Below, one piece after another: positions 7,531-15,966 of a stretch of DNA of 24,907 nt. How positions within the stretch are numbered: position 1 is the first letter of the stretch; the number at the start of each line of letters is the position of its first letter. The translations under genes and the position numbers were made by a program. The stretch is taken from positions 1 through 24,907 of the forward strand of contig DAOVRZ010000092.1 in assembly GCA_030627905.1 (NCBI GenBank), given 5' to 3'. The notes beneath the pieces are model-generated. The model saw nothing but the letters and a program-made list of their open reading frames with translations, was not told where the DNA came from and searched no databases. This DNA is from JAGMES01 sp023128035 (lineage in GTDB: Bacteria > Bacillota > Halanaerobiia > DY22613).

Positions 7531-7581
7531 ATAAAACGCCGCTTGGAAATTTTGAGATAAAATTTCCAAGCGGCGTTTTAT
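7531..7581. terminator. Bidirectional terminator between convergent genes
   Basis: A very long stem, AAAACGCCGCTTGGAAATTTT (7533-7553) with its complement at 7559-7579 and loop GAGAT, has A-rich and T-rich flanks on either side. It serves the ferredoxin-type gene ending at 7518 and the rqcH gene ending at 7581 on the other strand. Confidence 0.9.
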
Positions 7582-9347
7582 TAGTTTGAAGCACTAAGTT
7601 TTTCTATAAGAACTTTATCAGGATTAACAGTAATCGTTTGGTAATTTTCATAAAAGACCATTCCTGGTTTGGCACCCTTTGGTTTATTAACATATTTAAT
7701 TAGAGTGTAATCTACAGGAACATGGGTAGACTCTCGTGCTTTACTGAAATAGGCGGCTATCGTAGCGGTCTCTAAAATAGTCCTTTCAGGAATTTCTCTA
7801 CGATCATGATTGCGAATGACTACATGAGAACCTGGGATATCTTTAACATGAAACCAGAGATCTCCTCTTGATGCAATTTTTTTTGTTACTTGATCGTTTT
7901 GACGATTGTTGCGTCCTACTAAGATATCAAATTCATCTGAACTTTTAAATTTCATAGGTTTACTTTTGGGCTTGTGGCGATTGGGTGTTTTTTTTCTATT
8001 CTCTTTCATATATCCTTCATGAATCAATTCTTCGCGAATTTCCTCTATATCAGCCTTAGATTCGATCTGTTCTATGCTTAATTCTACATTTCTAAAATAT
8101 TCTAGTTCTTCGTCTAGCTTGGCTAATTCGTGTTTTACATATCTGACACTGGTTTTTAATTTACTATATCGTTTAAAATATTTTTTAGCATTTCCTTTAG
8201 GAGAAAGTGCAGGATTAAGTTCGATTGTGATCTCTTTCAGTTCGGGATCATAATAATTGATTGCAGTGAAAGTAGTTAGTCCTTTTTTAAGTTGATGAAG
8301 ATTGGCGGTGAGCATTTCACCATTGATCCGATAATCATCAGCGTTTTCTGCATCATCTAATTGTTGTTGTAGCTTAGCATATTTCTTTAAAGCCTTTTCT
8401 ATAAGGTTTTTGATGGTTTTCCTGATTTCGCCTGAGATCTGATCCAATCTCTGTTTTTTAATATTTGTCTCGAAATTATTAGCCAATAGTTCATTCATCG
8501 TTGAGGAAGAGATTTGAGTTAAATTCTCATATTGTTTGAGTGCAAAACAGGAGAAAGCGATTACTTTACCTTTATCATCTTTAATTAAGGTTGGTTTTAT
8601 TCTTCTTTCTTGAAGATTATTAAAGAGATGGTAAAAAGCAAGCCAGAGTTGATCTAATTCCTCAGTTGAAATGTCTTTTATTTTATCATTGGGGTTCAAA
8701 TTTGCACTAATTGTAATTTCTTTCGCAATTAAAGGGCTAATTCCAAGATAATTATCCATTATTGCCTTGAATAGTTTTGCCTCTGTATCAAGTTGGAGTA
8801 ATGCTTTAAAAGCAGCTTCTTCTGCTATTAATGGATTAGCCTTATCCTGTTTAGGTGGATCGATATAAGGTTTTCCTGGTAATACTTCTCGATGTCTGCT
8901 TACATTAGTAGGTATTCGCTTTAATCCATCAAGAATAATTCCAGCTTGAGTAGTGAGAATTAAGTTGCTGTGTCTTCCCATAAGTTCAGCGATTAAACGG
9001 TATTGTTCTACTTCACCATTTTCATTGAGATTTTGAATAGTTATATGTAGAATTCGTTCAAAACCTGGTTGACTTACTTCCACAACTCTTCCGCTAGTTA
9101 GGTATTTGCGTAATAGCATACAGAATGTTGGCGGATGAGGTGGATTTATAAATTTTTCTTTTGTAAAATTTACTCGAACATACTGGGGATTTATTGAAAA
9201 AAGTAGTCTAAGATTTTCCCCGCGAACACGCAATGCAATAGTGATTAAATCTGGGTCTGGTTGATAAATTTTATCAACCCTTGCAGTAATCAGAGAATCT
9301 CTAAATTCTTGTGTTAAAGTATAAAGAACAAGCCCATCAAAGGCCAT
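7581..9347 (-). CDS. rqcH: Rqc2/RqcH, NFACT-family ribosome quality control factor
   Basis: RqcH binds stalled 50S-peptidyl-tRNA complexes and directs C-terminal alanine tailing of nascent chains for degradation; older names are FbpA/fibronectin-binding protein. The 588-residue protein has the family layout: NFACT-N from MAFDGLVLYTL, the MGRHSNLIL motif (123-131), a helix-hairpin-helix/coiled-coil centre (about 290-440), and NFACT-R with ILVGRNNRQN (475-484), LWFHVKDIPGSHVVIR (497-512) and YTLIKYVNKPKGAKPG (547-562). The functionally essential Asp-Arg pair of B. subtilis RqcH (97-98) aligns with Glu98-Arg99 here, a conservative change. ATG 9347 has GGAGG upstream and a near-consensus promoter at 9383-9411. 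It is divergent from the Ca2+ ATPase gene. Confidence 0.92.
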   Translation of the reverse strand: MAFDGLVLYTLTQEFRDSLITARVDKIYQPDPDLITIALRVRGENLRLLFSINPQYVRVNFTKEKFINPPHPPTFCMLLRKYLTSGRVVEVSQPGFERILHITIQNLNENGEVEQYRLIAELMGRHSNLILTTQAGIILDGLKRIPTNVSRHREVLPGKPYIDPPKQDKANPLIAEEAAFKALLQLDTEAKLFKAIMDNYLGISPLIAKEITISANLNPNDKIKDISTEELDQLWLAFYHLFNNLQERRIKPTLIKDDKGKVIAFSCFALKQYENLTQISSSTMNELLANNFETNIKKQRLDQISGEIRKTIKNLIEKALKKYAKLQQQLDDAENADDYRINGEMLTANLHQLKKGLTTFTAINYYDPELKEITIELNPALSPKGNAKKYFKRYSKLKTSVRYVKHELAKLDEELEYFRNVELSIEQIESKADIEEIREELIHEGYMKENRKKTPNRHKPKSKPMKFKSSDEFDILVGRNNRQNDQVTKKIASRGDLWFHVKDIPGSHVVIRNHDRREIPERTILETATIAAYFSKARESTHVPVDYTLIKYVNKPKGAKPGMVFYENYQTITVNPDKVLIEKLSASN

Positions 9348-9382
9348 GGTGAATTCCTCCTTTTAGTAAATCTTTCTTCTTA

Positions 9383-9411
9383 AGTATAAAGTATTTACCT
9401 AAAACAGTCAA
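9383..9411 (-). promoter_or_regulatory. Sigma-A promoter of rqcH
   Basis: On the minus strand TTGACT (AGTCAA at 9406-9411) and TATACT (AGTATA at 9383-9388) are separated by exactly 17 bases. The -10 box lies 35 bases upstream of the rqcH ATG. Confidence 0.8.
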
Positions 9412-9486
9412 ACTCTACATAGGGTAATTTTTTATTTCATTTTCGAATAAGATTAGTTGAGTAATGTAAATTGGAGGTGAGTGTGT

Positions 9487-12207
9487 TTGATATCGAAAAA
9501 AGAATATTATCAAATGACTTCTAAAGAAACTGCTAAAGCATGGGATACAGATCTTTCGAAAGGTTTATCAAATCGCCAGATTGAAGGGCGTCTTCGGACT
9601 TTTGGGTTTAATATGTTACCTGATCGAAAAAGGCTTTCTATCTTTGGGCTCTTAATAGATCAATTTAGAGATTTTATGATTTTAGTTTTAATGGTCGCGA
9701 CTATAATCTCAGCTCTAATGGGCGAGGTAGAAGATGCAGTTACTATCATGGCAATTGTTATTTTGAATGCTTTATTAGGATTTATTCAAGAGTACCGTGC
9801 AGAACGTTCCTTACAGGCTCTAAAAGAGCTTACAGCTCCCGAAGCAAGGGTTTTAAGAAATGGTCAGGTTTCAATGACAAAAGCAAAAGAACTGGTGCCT
9901 GGTGATCTAATCCTATTAGTTGCTGGAGATAGAGTTCCTGCTGATGGTAGGATAATAGAAGAACAAAATCTTGAGATAGATGAATCCTTATTAACTGGTG
10001 AATCTTTTCCTGTAGAAAAAAATATAGATATTTTGACTGGTGAACATCTTGTAGCAGAACGAAAAAATATGGTACATATGGGAACTATTATTACTCAAGG
10101 GCGTGGACAGATATTGGTTACATCTACAGGGTTAGATACAGAGATGGGTAAAATAGCGAATATGTTAGCAGACGTTCAGGAAGAGGAAACACCCCTGCAG
10201 AGGAAACTGCATCATCTTGGTAAATGGCTGGTTTGGTTATGCCTTCTTGCTTGTGCAGCTGTAGTAGGGGTGGGGGTTTTAAAAGGAGAATCTGTCTATC
10301 ATATGTTTTTAGCAGGAGTGAGTTTGGCAGTAGCCGCGATTCCTGAGGGATTACCAGCAATTGTAACATTGTCATTGGCAATTGGTGTTCAAAAGATGAT
10401 AAAAAGGAATGCTATTGTACGTAAATTACCCGCAGTGGAAACTTTAGGTTGTGCTACAGTTATTTGTTCTGATAAAACAGGAACCCTTACTCAGAACAAG
10501 ATGACTGTAAGAAGGATATATACGATGAATCGGATGTATGATTTCGAAAGAAAACAAGATGAGCTAGATTTGAAAATGACTCTAGAAATTGGGGTTTATT
10601 GCAATAATGCTAATCTAATTACTTCCACTCGTGAACTGTCCACAAGTGGACTTGGGAAAAAGAAATTTATTAAAAAAGATATTAACCTTGAGAAGATGCA
10701 AGTAATTGGAGATCCTACAGAAGGAGCTTTATTGGTAGCGGGTATGAAAGTTGGAATTACAAAAGATAAATTAACAAGATATCAATTTGTTGCTGAAATT
10801 CCTTTTGACTCATCCCGGAAACGGATGTCAGTAATTGTTATGGAAGGAACAACTCGGAAACTTTTAATAAAAGGTGCTCCTGATTTAATTATTGAGAGAT
10901 GTAGTCGCTATCAAGATGGGCATCAAGCGAGAAATTTATCAAGGCAGATGAAGGATAAAATATTTCGGCAAAATGAAGAGATGACCCATGATGCTTTGCG
11001 AGTTCTAGCTGTTGCCTATCGGAAGATTTCCACTAATACAGGGCAAGGACTTAATAATTTAGAGGAATATGAGAAAGATTTAATCTTTGTTGGTCTGGTT
11101 GGGATGATTGATCCACCTCGAAAAGAAGCTAAAGAAGCTATATCGCGCTGTCGCATGGCAGGGATTAAACCCGTAATGGTAACAGGTGACCACCGCAATA
11201 CAGCCAAAGCAATCGCTAAAGAGTTGGGACTATTAACAAAAGGTGATCTAGTGATTACAGGTGAAGAGTTAAATCAGATGGATGAAAAGCGGTTTTTATC
11301 AAAAATTGATCAGATTGCAGTTTATGCTAGAGTTTCTCCTGAAGATAAATTAAGAATTGTCCGTGGATTTAAGAAAAAAGGTCAAATTGTAGCGATGACT
11401 GGAGATGGTGTTAATGATGCTCCTGCTGTGAAAGAAGCAGATATAGGGATTGCAATGGGTGAGAATGGTACAGATGTTACTAGAGAATCTTCAGATTTGG
11501 TATTAGCAGATGATAATTTTGCTACGATTGTTGCAGCAGTTGAAGAAGGACGAAATATATATGATAATATTCGAAAGTTTATTAGATACCTTCTTTCATG
11601 TAATATTGGTGAGATTTTGGCTATTTTTCTTGGAATGGTATTTGGATTTCCATTACCATTGCTACCAATTCAGATTCTTTGGGTAAATTTAGTCACTGAC
11701 GGCTTACCAGCACTGGCTTTAGGGGTAGATCCTGGGGGCCCGGACGTAATGGAACGTTTGCCTCGTCATCCTAAAGAGAGTATTTTTAGCAATGGGCTAA
11801 AGATGAAAATCATTATTCAAGGAATATTGATTGGCTTGAGTACATTGGGCGCGTTTTTATTGGGGTATTATTGGGAAGGCGGTTCATTGGCTGAAGCAAG
11901 AACCATGGCTTTCACCACTTTAGTCATAGCTCAATTAATCTTTGTATTTGCTTGTCGTTCAGAACGTCATTCACTCTGGCAAACAAATATATTTTCAAAT
12001 ATATGGCTGTTATTGGCAGTAATTCTTTCAGCAATGATGCAACTCGGTGTTTTGTATTTACCAGCATTACAACAAATCTTTAAAACTACTTTATTAAACT
12101 CAAGAGAATGGATTATAATTTTGGCAATGTCTAGTTGGTCGATTATTGTTCTCGATATTATTCAGACGGTTCTTCACAAAACGATTTTAAAAAAACATTT
12201 GAAGTGA
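9487..12207 (+). CDS. Ca2+-transporting P-type ATPase (type IIA, SERCA-like)
   Basis: This 906-residue membrane pump has every hallmark of P-type ATPases. Numbering from TTG 9487: actuator loop LTGES (169-173), M4 ion-site motif AIPEGLP (284-290), phosphorylation motif CSDKTGTLT with Asp329, nucleotide-domain KGAPD, and hinge MTGDGVNDAP (637-646). M5 NIGEILAIFLG and M6 QILWVNLVTDGLPALALGVD carry the Asn/Asp residues that bind Ca2+ in SERCA and bacterial YloB/PacL-type pumps. The likely role is Ca2+ export using ATP. The start is non-ATG: GTG 9481 directly abuts the SD GGAGGTGA (9473-9480), so TTG 9487 with nine bases of spacing is preferred. The next ATG (9514) would trim the conserved N-terminus. 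A terminator follows at 12213-12253. Confidence 0.93.
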   Translation: MISKKEYYQMTSKETAKAWDTDLSKGLSNRQIEGRLRTFGFNMLPDRKRLSIFGLLIDQFRDFMILVLMVATIISALMGEVEDAVTIMAIVILNALLGFIQEYRAERSLQALKELTAPEARVLRNGQVSMTKAKELVPGDLILLVAGDRVPADGRIIEEQNLEIDESLLTGESFPVEKNIDILTGEHLVAERKNMVHMGTIITQGRGQILVTSTGLDTEMGKIANMLADVQEEETPLQRKLHHLGKWLVWLCLLACAAVVGVGVLKGESVYHMFLAGVSLAVAAIPEGLPAIVTLSLAIGVQKMIKRNAIVRKLPAVETLGCATVICSDKTGTLTQNKMTVRRIYTMNRMYDFERKQDELDLKMTLEIGVYCNNANLITSTRELSTSGLGKKKFIKKDINLEKMQVIGDPTEGALLVAGMKVGITKDKLTRYQFVAEIPFDSSRKRMSVIVMEGTTRKLLIKGAPDLIIERCSRYQDGHQARNLSRQMKDKIFRQNEEMTHDALRVLAVAYRKISTNTGQGLNNLEEYEKDLIFVGLVGMIDPPRKEAKEAISRCRMAGIKPVMVTGDHRNTAKAIAKELGLLTKGDLVITGEELNQMDEKRFLSKIDQIAVYARVSPEDKLRIVRGFKKKGQIVAMTGDGVNDAPAVKEADIGIAMGENGTDVTRESSDLVLADDNFATIVAAVEEGRNIYDNIRKFIRYLLSCNIGEILAIFLGMVFGFPLPLLPIQILWVNLVTDGLPALALGVDPGGPDVMERLPRHPKESIFSNGLKMKIIIQGILIGLSTLGAFLLGYYWEGGSLAEARTMAFTTLVIAQLIFVFACRSERHSLWQTNIFSNIWLLLAVILSAMMQLGVLYLPALQQIFKTTLLNSREWIIILAMSSWSIIVLDIIQTVLHKTILKKHLK

Positions 12208-12212
12208 ATTAG

Positions 12213-12253
12213 AAATCAGAAGCCAGAGTAAAAAAATTGGCCTCTGATTTTTT
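12213..12253 (+). terminator. Intrinsic terminator of the Ca2+ ATPase gene
   Basis: AAATCAGA-GCCA (12213-12225, one mismatch) pairs with TGGC-TCTGATTT (12238-12250), followed by TTT, a few bases after the stop codon. Confidence 0.8.
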
Positions 12254-12383
12254 ATGTATAGATTTATCATTGTAAGTTAGAATGGATGCTGGAAATATTA
12301 GTGATACCAGGTTATTGTTTTATAAATCGCTAAAAAAAGTTTGTTGAAATTAATTTTTTTTTAAAATTTTAGGTGAATAAGCC

Positions 12384-12413
12384 TTGCATTCGCTTTAATC
12401 CCTATGGTATTAT
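12384..12413 (+). promoter_or_regulatory. Promoter of the yicC-remA-gmk-rpoZ operon
   Basis: TTGCAT (12384-12389) and TATTAT (12408-12413) are 18 bases apart. This is the best promoter in the 290-base gap after the ATPase terminator. The leader of about 80 bases contains an imperfect hairpin, GAGATACTT...AAGTATTTCTC (12438-12458), of unknown role. Confidence 0.6.
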
Positions 12414-12498
12414 AAGTTATAGATTTGGAGTAAAGGTGAGATACTTTAAGTATTTCTCGTTTAATTGATGGTTATGCCAGTATAGGAGGTGAGATGTT

Positions 12499-13380
12499 AT
12501 GATTAAAAGTATGACTGGATATGGTAAAGCAGAAACGACGCGTGATGGTTTTACTGTTACTGCTGAGTTTAAAACTGTAAATCATCGATATTCAAATATT
12601 TATTTACATACACCTAGTTTTTTGTCAGCTTTGGAGTTATCATTAAATAAAATGATAAAGAGTAAAGTTAGTCGTGGGCGTATTGATTTATATTTGAAAG
12701 TGGAAGATGTTATTACTGAAGGTGCATATGAGCCAGTGATAAACATTGAGTTGGCTAAAAAATACTATAACGAGTTGAAATCTTTAAAAGAAAGTCTTGA
12801 TCTAAATGAAGATGTAACTTTAGATTATTTGGTTTCTCTGCCACAAGTTTTAAAAGTTAAGGAAGCTGAAAAGGATACAGAAGTTTTGCATGGAATCGTT
12901 CTGGAGACTGTGGAGAAAAGTTTGGATTTTCTTCTAGAGATGAGAACTATAGAAGGTGAAGAACTGTATCAAGATTTTATTCAATGTTTGGTACTCATTG
13001 AAAAAGAGTGTCATCATATCGAAGAAGTCGCTCCTAAAGTAATAGAAGAACATAAAAGTAAAATTAGAGATCGACTACAAGAACTTCTCGAAGATAAAGT
13101 AGTTGATGAATATCGCCTAGCTATGGAAATCGCGATTCTTGCGGATAAGAGTAGTATTAACGAAGAATTAGTACGGTTAAGAAGTCATATAGAGCAATTC
13201 CACTCCAATTTGACTCTAGAAGAACCTGTTGGACGGAAACTTGATTTTATTGCTCAGGAGATGTTTCGAGAAGCCAATACCATTGGTTCAAAGGTTATTG
13301 ATTCTGATATGCTTAATTCTGTAGTTAATATGAAAAGTGAGATAGATAAAATTCGTGAACAAATTCAAAATATAGAGTAG
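12499..13380 (+). CDS. yicC: YicC family endoribonuclease
   Basis: The 293-residue length is standard for YicC. The N-terminus MIKSMTGYGKAET and FKTVNHRYSNI (about 29-39), and the C-terminal REANTIGSKVIDSDMLNSVV followed by KSEIDKIREQIQNIE, are diagnostic of the family (YicC N-terminal and DUF1732 domains). Family members have been described as endoribonucleases involved in RNA turnover. AGGAGGTGAG ends close to ATG 12499. It is the first gene of a tightly spaced operon with remA, gmk and rpoZ, the usual order in Bacillota; remA starts 23 bases after its stop. Confidence 0.93.
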   Translation: MIKSMTGYGKAETTRDGFTVTAEFKTVNHRYSNIYLHTPSFLSALELSLNKMIKSKVSRGRIDLYLKVEDVITEGAYEPVINIELAKKYYNELKSLKESLDLNEDVTLDYLVSLPQVLKVKEAEKDTEVLHGIVLETVEKSLDFLLEMRTIEGEELYQDFIQCLVLIEKECHHIEEVAPKVIEEHKSKIRDRLQELLEDKVVDEYRLAMEIAILADKSSINEELVRLRSHIEQFHSNLTLEEPVGRKLDFIAQEMFREANTIGSKVIDSDMLNSVVNMKSEIDKIREQIQNIE

Positions 13381-13403
13381 TGTTGGAAGAAAGGGGCAGT
13401 TTG

Positions 13404-13655
13404 ATGGATATTAAACTGATAAACATCGGATTTGGTAATATTGTTGCTGCTAATAGGATTATTGCCATCGTAAGTCCGGAATCAGCACCAATTAAACGAA
13501 TAATTCAGGAGGCAAGAGACCGTGGAATGTTAATTGATGCTACCTATGGTCGTAGAACAAGAGCAGTTGTTATTACTGACAGTGATCATGTAATTTTATC
13601 TGCTGTACAACCTGAGACTGTTTCCCATCGTTTAAGTGGATCACAAGAGGACTAA
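13404..13655 (+). CDS. remA: RemA family regulatory protein (DUF370)
   Basis: This 83-residue protein begins MDIKLINIGFGNIVAANRII and contains PESAPIKR and ATYGRRTRAVVI, the conserved core of RemA/DUF370. In Bacillus subtilis RemA is a DNA-binding activator of biofilm matrix and osmoprotection genes; the target set here is unknown. The frame is open from 13380, but ATG 13404 is preceded by GAAAGGGG at suitable distance and gives the family's exact N-terminus, so it is chosen. It lies between yicC and gmk, its usual place. Confidence 0.92.
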   Translation: MDIKLINIGFGNIVAANRIIAIVSPESAPIKRIIQEARDRGMLIDATYGRRTRAVVITDSDHVILSAVQPETVSHRLSGSQED

Positions 13656-13695
13656 TAATCAACTTTTTAATATTATAGCATGAGGGGGAGGATGG

Positions 13696-14271
13696 ATGAG
13701 GGGTAAACTATTTGTACTATCCGGACCTTCTGGTGTAGGCAAAGGAACTGTTCGTGCTGCACTTTTAGAAGATTATTTAGATATATTATATTCAATTTCT
13801 GCAACTACCAGATCAATGCGTGAAGGAGAAATTCATGGTCAGGATTATTTTTTTGTTTCGTCAAGTGAATTTCAGAAGATGATTCAGAATGACGATTTGA
13901 TAGAATGGGCAGAATACTGTGGAAACTACTATGGTACTCCTAGAAGTTATGTTGAGGAACAATTGCAAAAAGGTAATGATGTTATTTTAGAGATTGAAAT
14001 AAATGGTGCAGAACAGATTACAAGAAAATTTCCTGAAGGTGTTTTCATTTTTCTTGCTCCTCCATCATTGAACGAACTTCGTTCTAGAATTCATAAACGG
14101 GGTACTGAAGATGAAGAAATAATTTCCGAACGTTTAGAAAAAGCTCAAATTGAGATGCAAAAGATGGATGAATATGATTATGTGATTGTCAATGATGTGG
14201 TTAACATTGCTTCAGAAAAGTTAAAGTCAATTATGATTGCTGAGAGATGCAAAATAGAAAATTACCGGTAA
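13696..14271 (+). CDS. gmk: Guanylate kinase
   Basis: Guanylate kinase converts GMP and ATP to GDP and ADP in the cytoplasm. The 191-residue protein has the P-loop GPSGVGKGT (10-18), the GMP-binding segment SATTRSMREGEIHGQDYFFV (about 35-54), LIEWAEYCGNYYGTP, and the lid region IHKRGTEDEEIISERL. Length and motifs are standard. GAGGGGGAGG lies just before ATG 13696. It is third in the yicC operon, 40 bases after remA and 15 bases before rpoZ. Confidence 0.96.
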   Translation: MRGKLFVLSGPSGVGKGTVRAALLEDYLDILYSISATTRSMREGEIHGQDYFFVSSSEFQKMIQNDDLIEWAEYCGNYYGTPRSYVEEQLQKGNDVILEIEINGAEQITRKFPEGVFIFLAPPSLNELRSRIHKRGTEDEEIISERLEKAQIEMQKMDEYDYVIVNDVVNIASEKLKSIMIAERCKIENYR

Positions 14272-14286
14272 GGAGGGATCGTTATA

Positions 14287-14499
14287 ATGATAGTTAAACC
14301 TTCTTTAGATGAACTTCTAACAAAGGTTGACAATACCTATACTCTTGTTATCGCTACTTCTCGTCGGGCGCGAATGTTAAAGGATGGGGCTGAGCTATTA
14401 ATTTCAGTTGAGGGTTCAAAACCAGTTTCTCATGCTTTAGAAGAAATCTTCGAAGACGAAATTAAAATTATACCTCGGAATCCAAATAAAAATAAATAA
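14287..14499 (+). CDS. rpoZ: DNA-directed RNA polymerase omega subunit
   Basis: This 70-residue protein has the omega signature: PSLDELLTKVDNTYTLVIAT, SRRARMLKDG, then a conserved KPVSHALEEI helix. Omega helps fold and assemble the beta-prime subunit of RNA polymerase. SD TAAGGAGG ends 12 bases before ATG 14287. It is the last gene before the hairpin at 14501-14533 and follows gmk as in most Bacillota. Confidence 0.94.
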   Translation: MIVKPSLDELLTKVDNTYTLVIATSRRARMLKDGAELLISVEGSKPVSHALEEIFEDEIKIIPRNPNKNK

Positions 14500-14500
14500 T

Positions 14501-14533
14501 TTAAAAAGGGATCTTTTAAAGATCCCTTTTTAA
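14501..14533 (+). terminator. Hairpin between rpoZ and coaBC
   Basis: A near-perfect 16-base stem (TTAAAAAGGGATCTTT, 14501-14516, with its complement at 14518-14533) fills almost the whole gap. The descending arm ends in five T residues, so it can terminate the operon after rpoZ. The coaBC SD starts at once behind it and no separate promoter is seen, so coaBC probably depends on readthrough. Confidence 0.7.
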
Positions 14534-14546
14534 AGAGGTGTTATTG

Positions 14547-15743
14547 ATGCTAAAAGGAAAAAAAATTCTTATTGGTGTATCAGGTGGGATTGCTGTTTAT
14601 AAGATGGTGAATGTTGTTAGTGCTTTGACAAAGTTAGGAGCTAATGTTAGAGTGATAATGACTCATGCAGCTACTAAGTTAGTTCAACCCCTTACATTTA
14701 GATATATCTCTAAAAATCCTGTGTATGTAGAGATGTTTGAAGAACCAAAAGTTTGGAATGTGGAACATATTTCTTTGGCAGACGAAGCTGATTTAATGCT
14801 AATTGCACCAGCGACTGCTAATATTATTGGTAAAATTGCCAATGGTATTGCTGATGATATGCTTTCCACAACAGTGATGGCTGCTGCGGTACAAATTCCT
14901 GTATTGATTATACCAGCTATGAATATGAAGATGTATGCTAATCCTATTGTTCAGAATAATATTTCCAAGCTTAGAGAATATAATTATAAGATCATGGAAC
15001 CTAACTCAGGACATCAGGCATGTGGAGATGTTGGTAAAGGTCGTCTTCCAGAACCAATGGAGATTGTCGAGAGACTGCTCTATGAACTGACACCAAAAGA
15101 TTTGCATGGTAAAAAGGTGGTTGTAACAGCTGGAGGAACAAGAGAAGCTATCGATCCTGTACGTTTTCTCTCTAATCCTTCTACTGGTAAAATGGGATAT
15201 GCTGTTGCAAAAGCAGCATATTATAGAGGCGCAGAGGTTGTTTTGATTAGTGCTCCAACTCATCTTAAAGCTCCTGAAGGGGTACAGGTAATTCCAATTA
15301 TCAGGACGCAAGAAATGTATGACGCTATTCTTAATGAGGTGGATGATGCAAATTTGATTGTTAAAACTGCAGCTGTAGCAGATTATACGCCAGTTACTGT
15401 TGCTGAACAAAAAATGAAAAAGACAGAGGGAGATCTGACAATTCGTCTAACACGGACTCCTGATATCCTTGCTGAACTGGGAAGACGTAAAAAGCCAGGA
15501 CAAGTTTTAGTTGGGTTTGCTGCGGAAACTCAGAACTTAATTGAGAATGCTAGATCAAAGCTTGTGCGGAAAAACTGTGATTTCATTATAGCTAATGATA
15601 TTTCTACTCCAGGTGCTGGCTTTGCTGGGGATACTAATCAGGTTAGTGTGGTATCTGAGACTGGTGAGGAGAAGTTGCCGATGATGTCGAAGGAAGAGCT
15701 GGCCCATCAGATTTTGGATAGAGCTTTAGAAAGATTTAGATAA
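14547..15743 (+). CDS. coaBC: Bifunctional phosphopantothenoylcysteine decarboxylase / phosphopantothenate-cysteine ligase
   Basis: CoaBC performs two consecutive steps of coenzyme A synthesis: CTP-dependent joining of cysteine to 4'-phosphopantothenate, then FMN-dependent decarboxylation. In the 398-residue protein the N-terminal CoaC half shows GVSGGIAVYK (10-19), catalytic His74 in NVEHISLAD, the PAMNMKMY motif (123-130) and Cys159 in the flap ACGDVGKGRLPEP. The CoaB half starts near 189 with VVVTAGGTREAIDPVRFLSN ending at Asn210, then Lys289 in EQKMKK and ANDIS. All known catalytic residues are present. ATG 14547 is preferred over GTG 14538 because AGAGGTG at 14534-14540 gives correct spacing. 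In many Bacillota priA follows; here a terminator and the RHS region follow. Confidence 0.95.
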   Translation: MLKGKKILIGVSGGIAVYKMVNVVSALTKLGANVRVIMTHAATKLVQPLTFRYISKNPVYVEMFEEPKVWNVEHISLADEADLMLIAPATANIIGKIANGIADDMLSTTVMAAAVQIPVLIIPAMNMKMYANPIVQNNISKLREYNYKIMEPNSGHQACGDVGKGRLPEPMEIVERLLYELTPKDLHGKKVVVTAGGTREAIDPVRFLSNPSTGKMGYAVAKAAYYRGAEVVLISAPTHLKAPEGVQVIPIIRTQEMYDAILNEVDDANLIVKTAAVADYTPVTVAEQKMKKTEGDLTIRLTRTPDILAELGRRKKPGQVLVGFAAETQNLIENARSKLVRKNCDFIIANDISTPGAGFAGDTNQVSVVSETGEEKLPMMSKEELAHQILDRALERFR

Positions 15744-15786
15744 ATTTAAAGGGATTTATAAAATAATTCAATTCCATAAATACAGG

Positions 15787-15828
15787 AAAAACCCTGATTA
15801 GTTCATTCTGAAATGATCAGGGTTTTTT
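15787..15828 (+). terminator. Intrinsic terminator after coaBC
   Basis: AAAAACCCTGAT (15787-15798) pairs with ATCAGGGTTTTT (15816-15827), followed by one more T. It closes the housekeeping cluster before the RHS gene. Confidence 0.9.
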
Positions 15829-15894
15829 GTAGATTCACTATGACAAGAACAAATATAGGACGGATTAATTGACATTATGAAATTTTATAATATT

Positions 15895-15925
15895 TGCAGG
15901 ATATTTTTAACAAATGGAGTATAAT
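15895..15925 (+). promoter_or_regulatory. Candidate promoter of the RHS gene
   Basis: TTGCAG (15895-15900) and a perfect TATAAT (15920-15925) are 19 bases apart, 41 bases before the ATG at 15967. A TTGACA at 15869-15874 also lies upstream, but its nearest TATAAT is only 11 bases away. Confidence 0.45.
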
Positions 15926-15966
15926 AAAAAGGGTTAGTAACCAAAAAATAAACCGAGGTGAGAAAA

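Noticed and set aside
15006..15410. 134-codon minus-strand frame inside coaBC
   Set aside because: It is antisense to the conserved CoaB half; its Ser/Asn/Cys-rich composition is that of a shadow frame.
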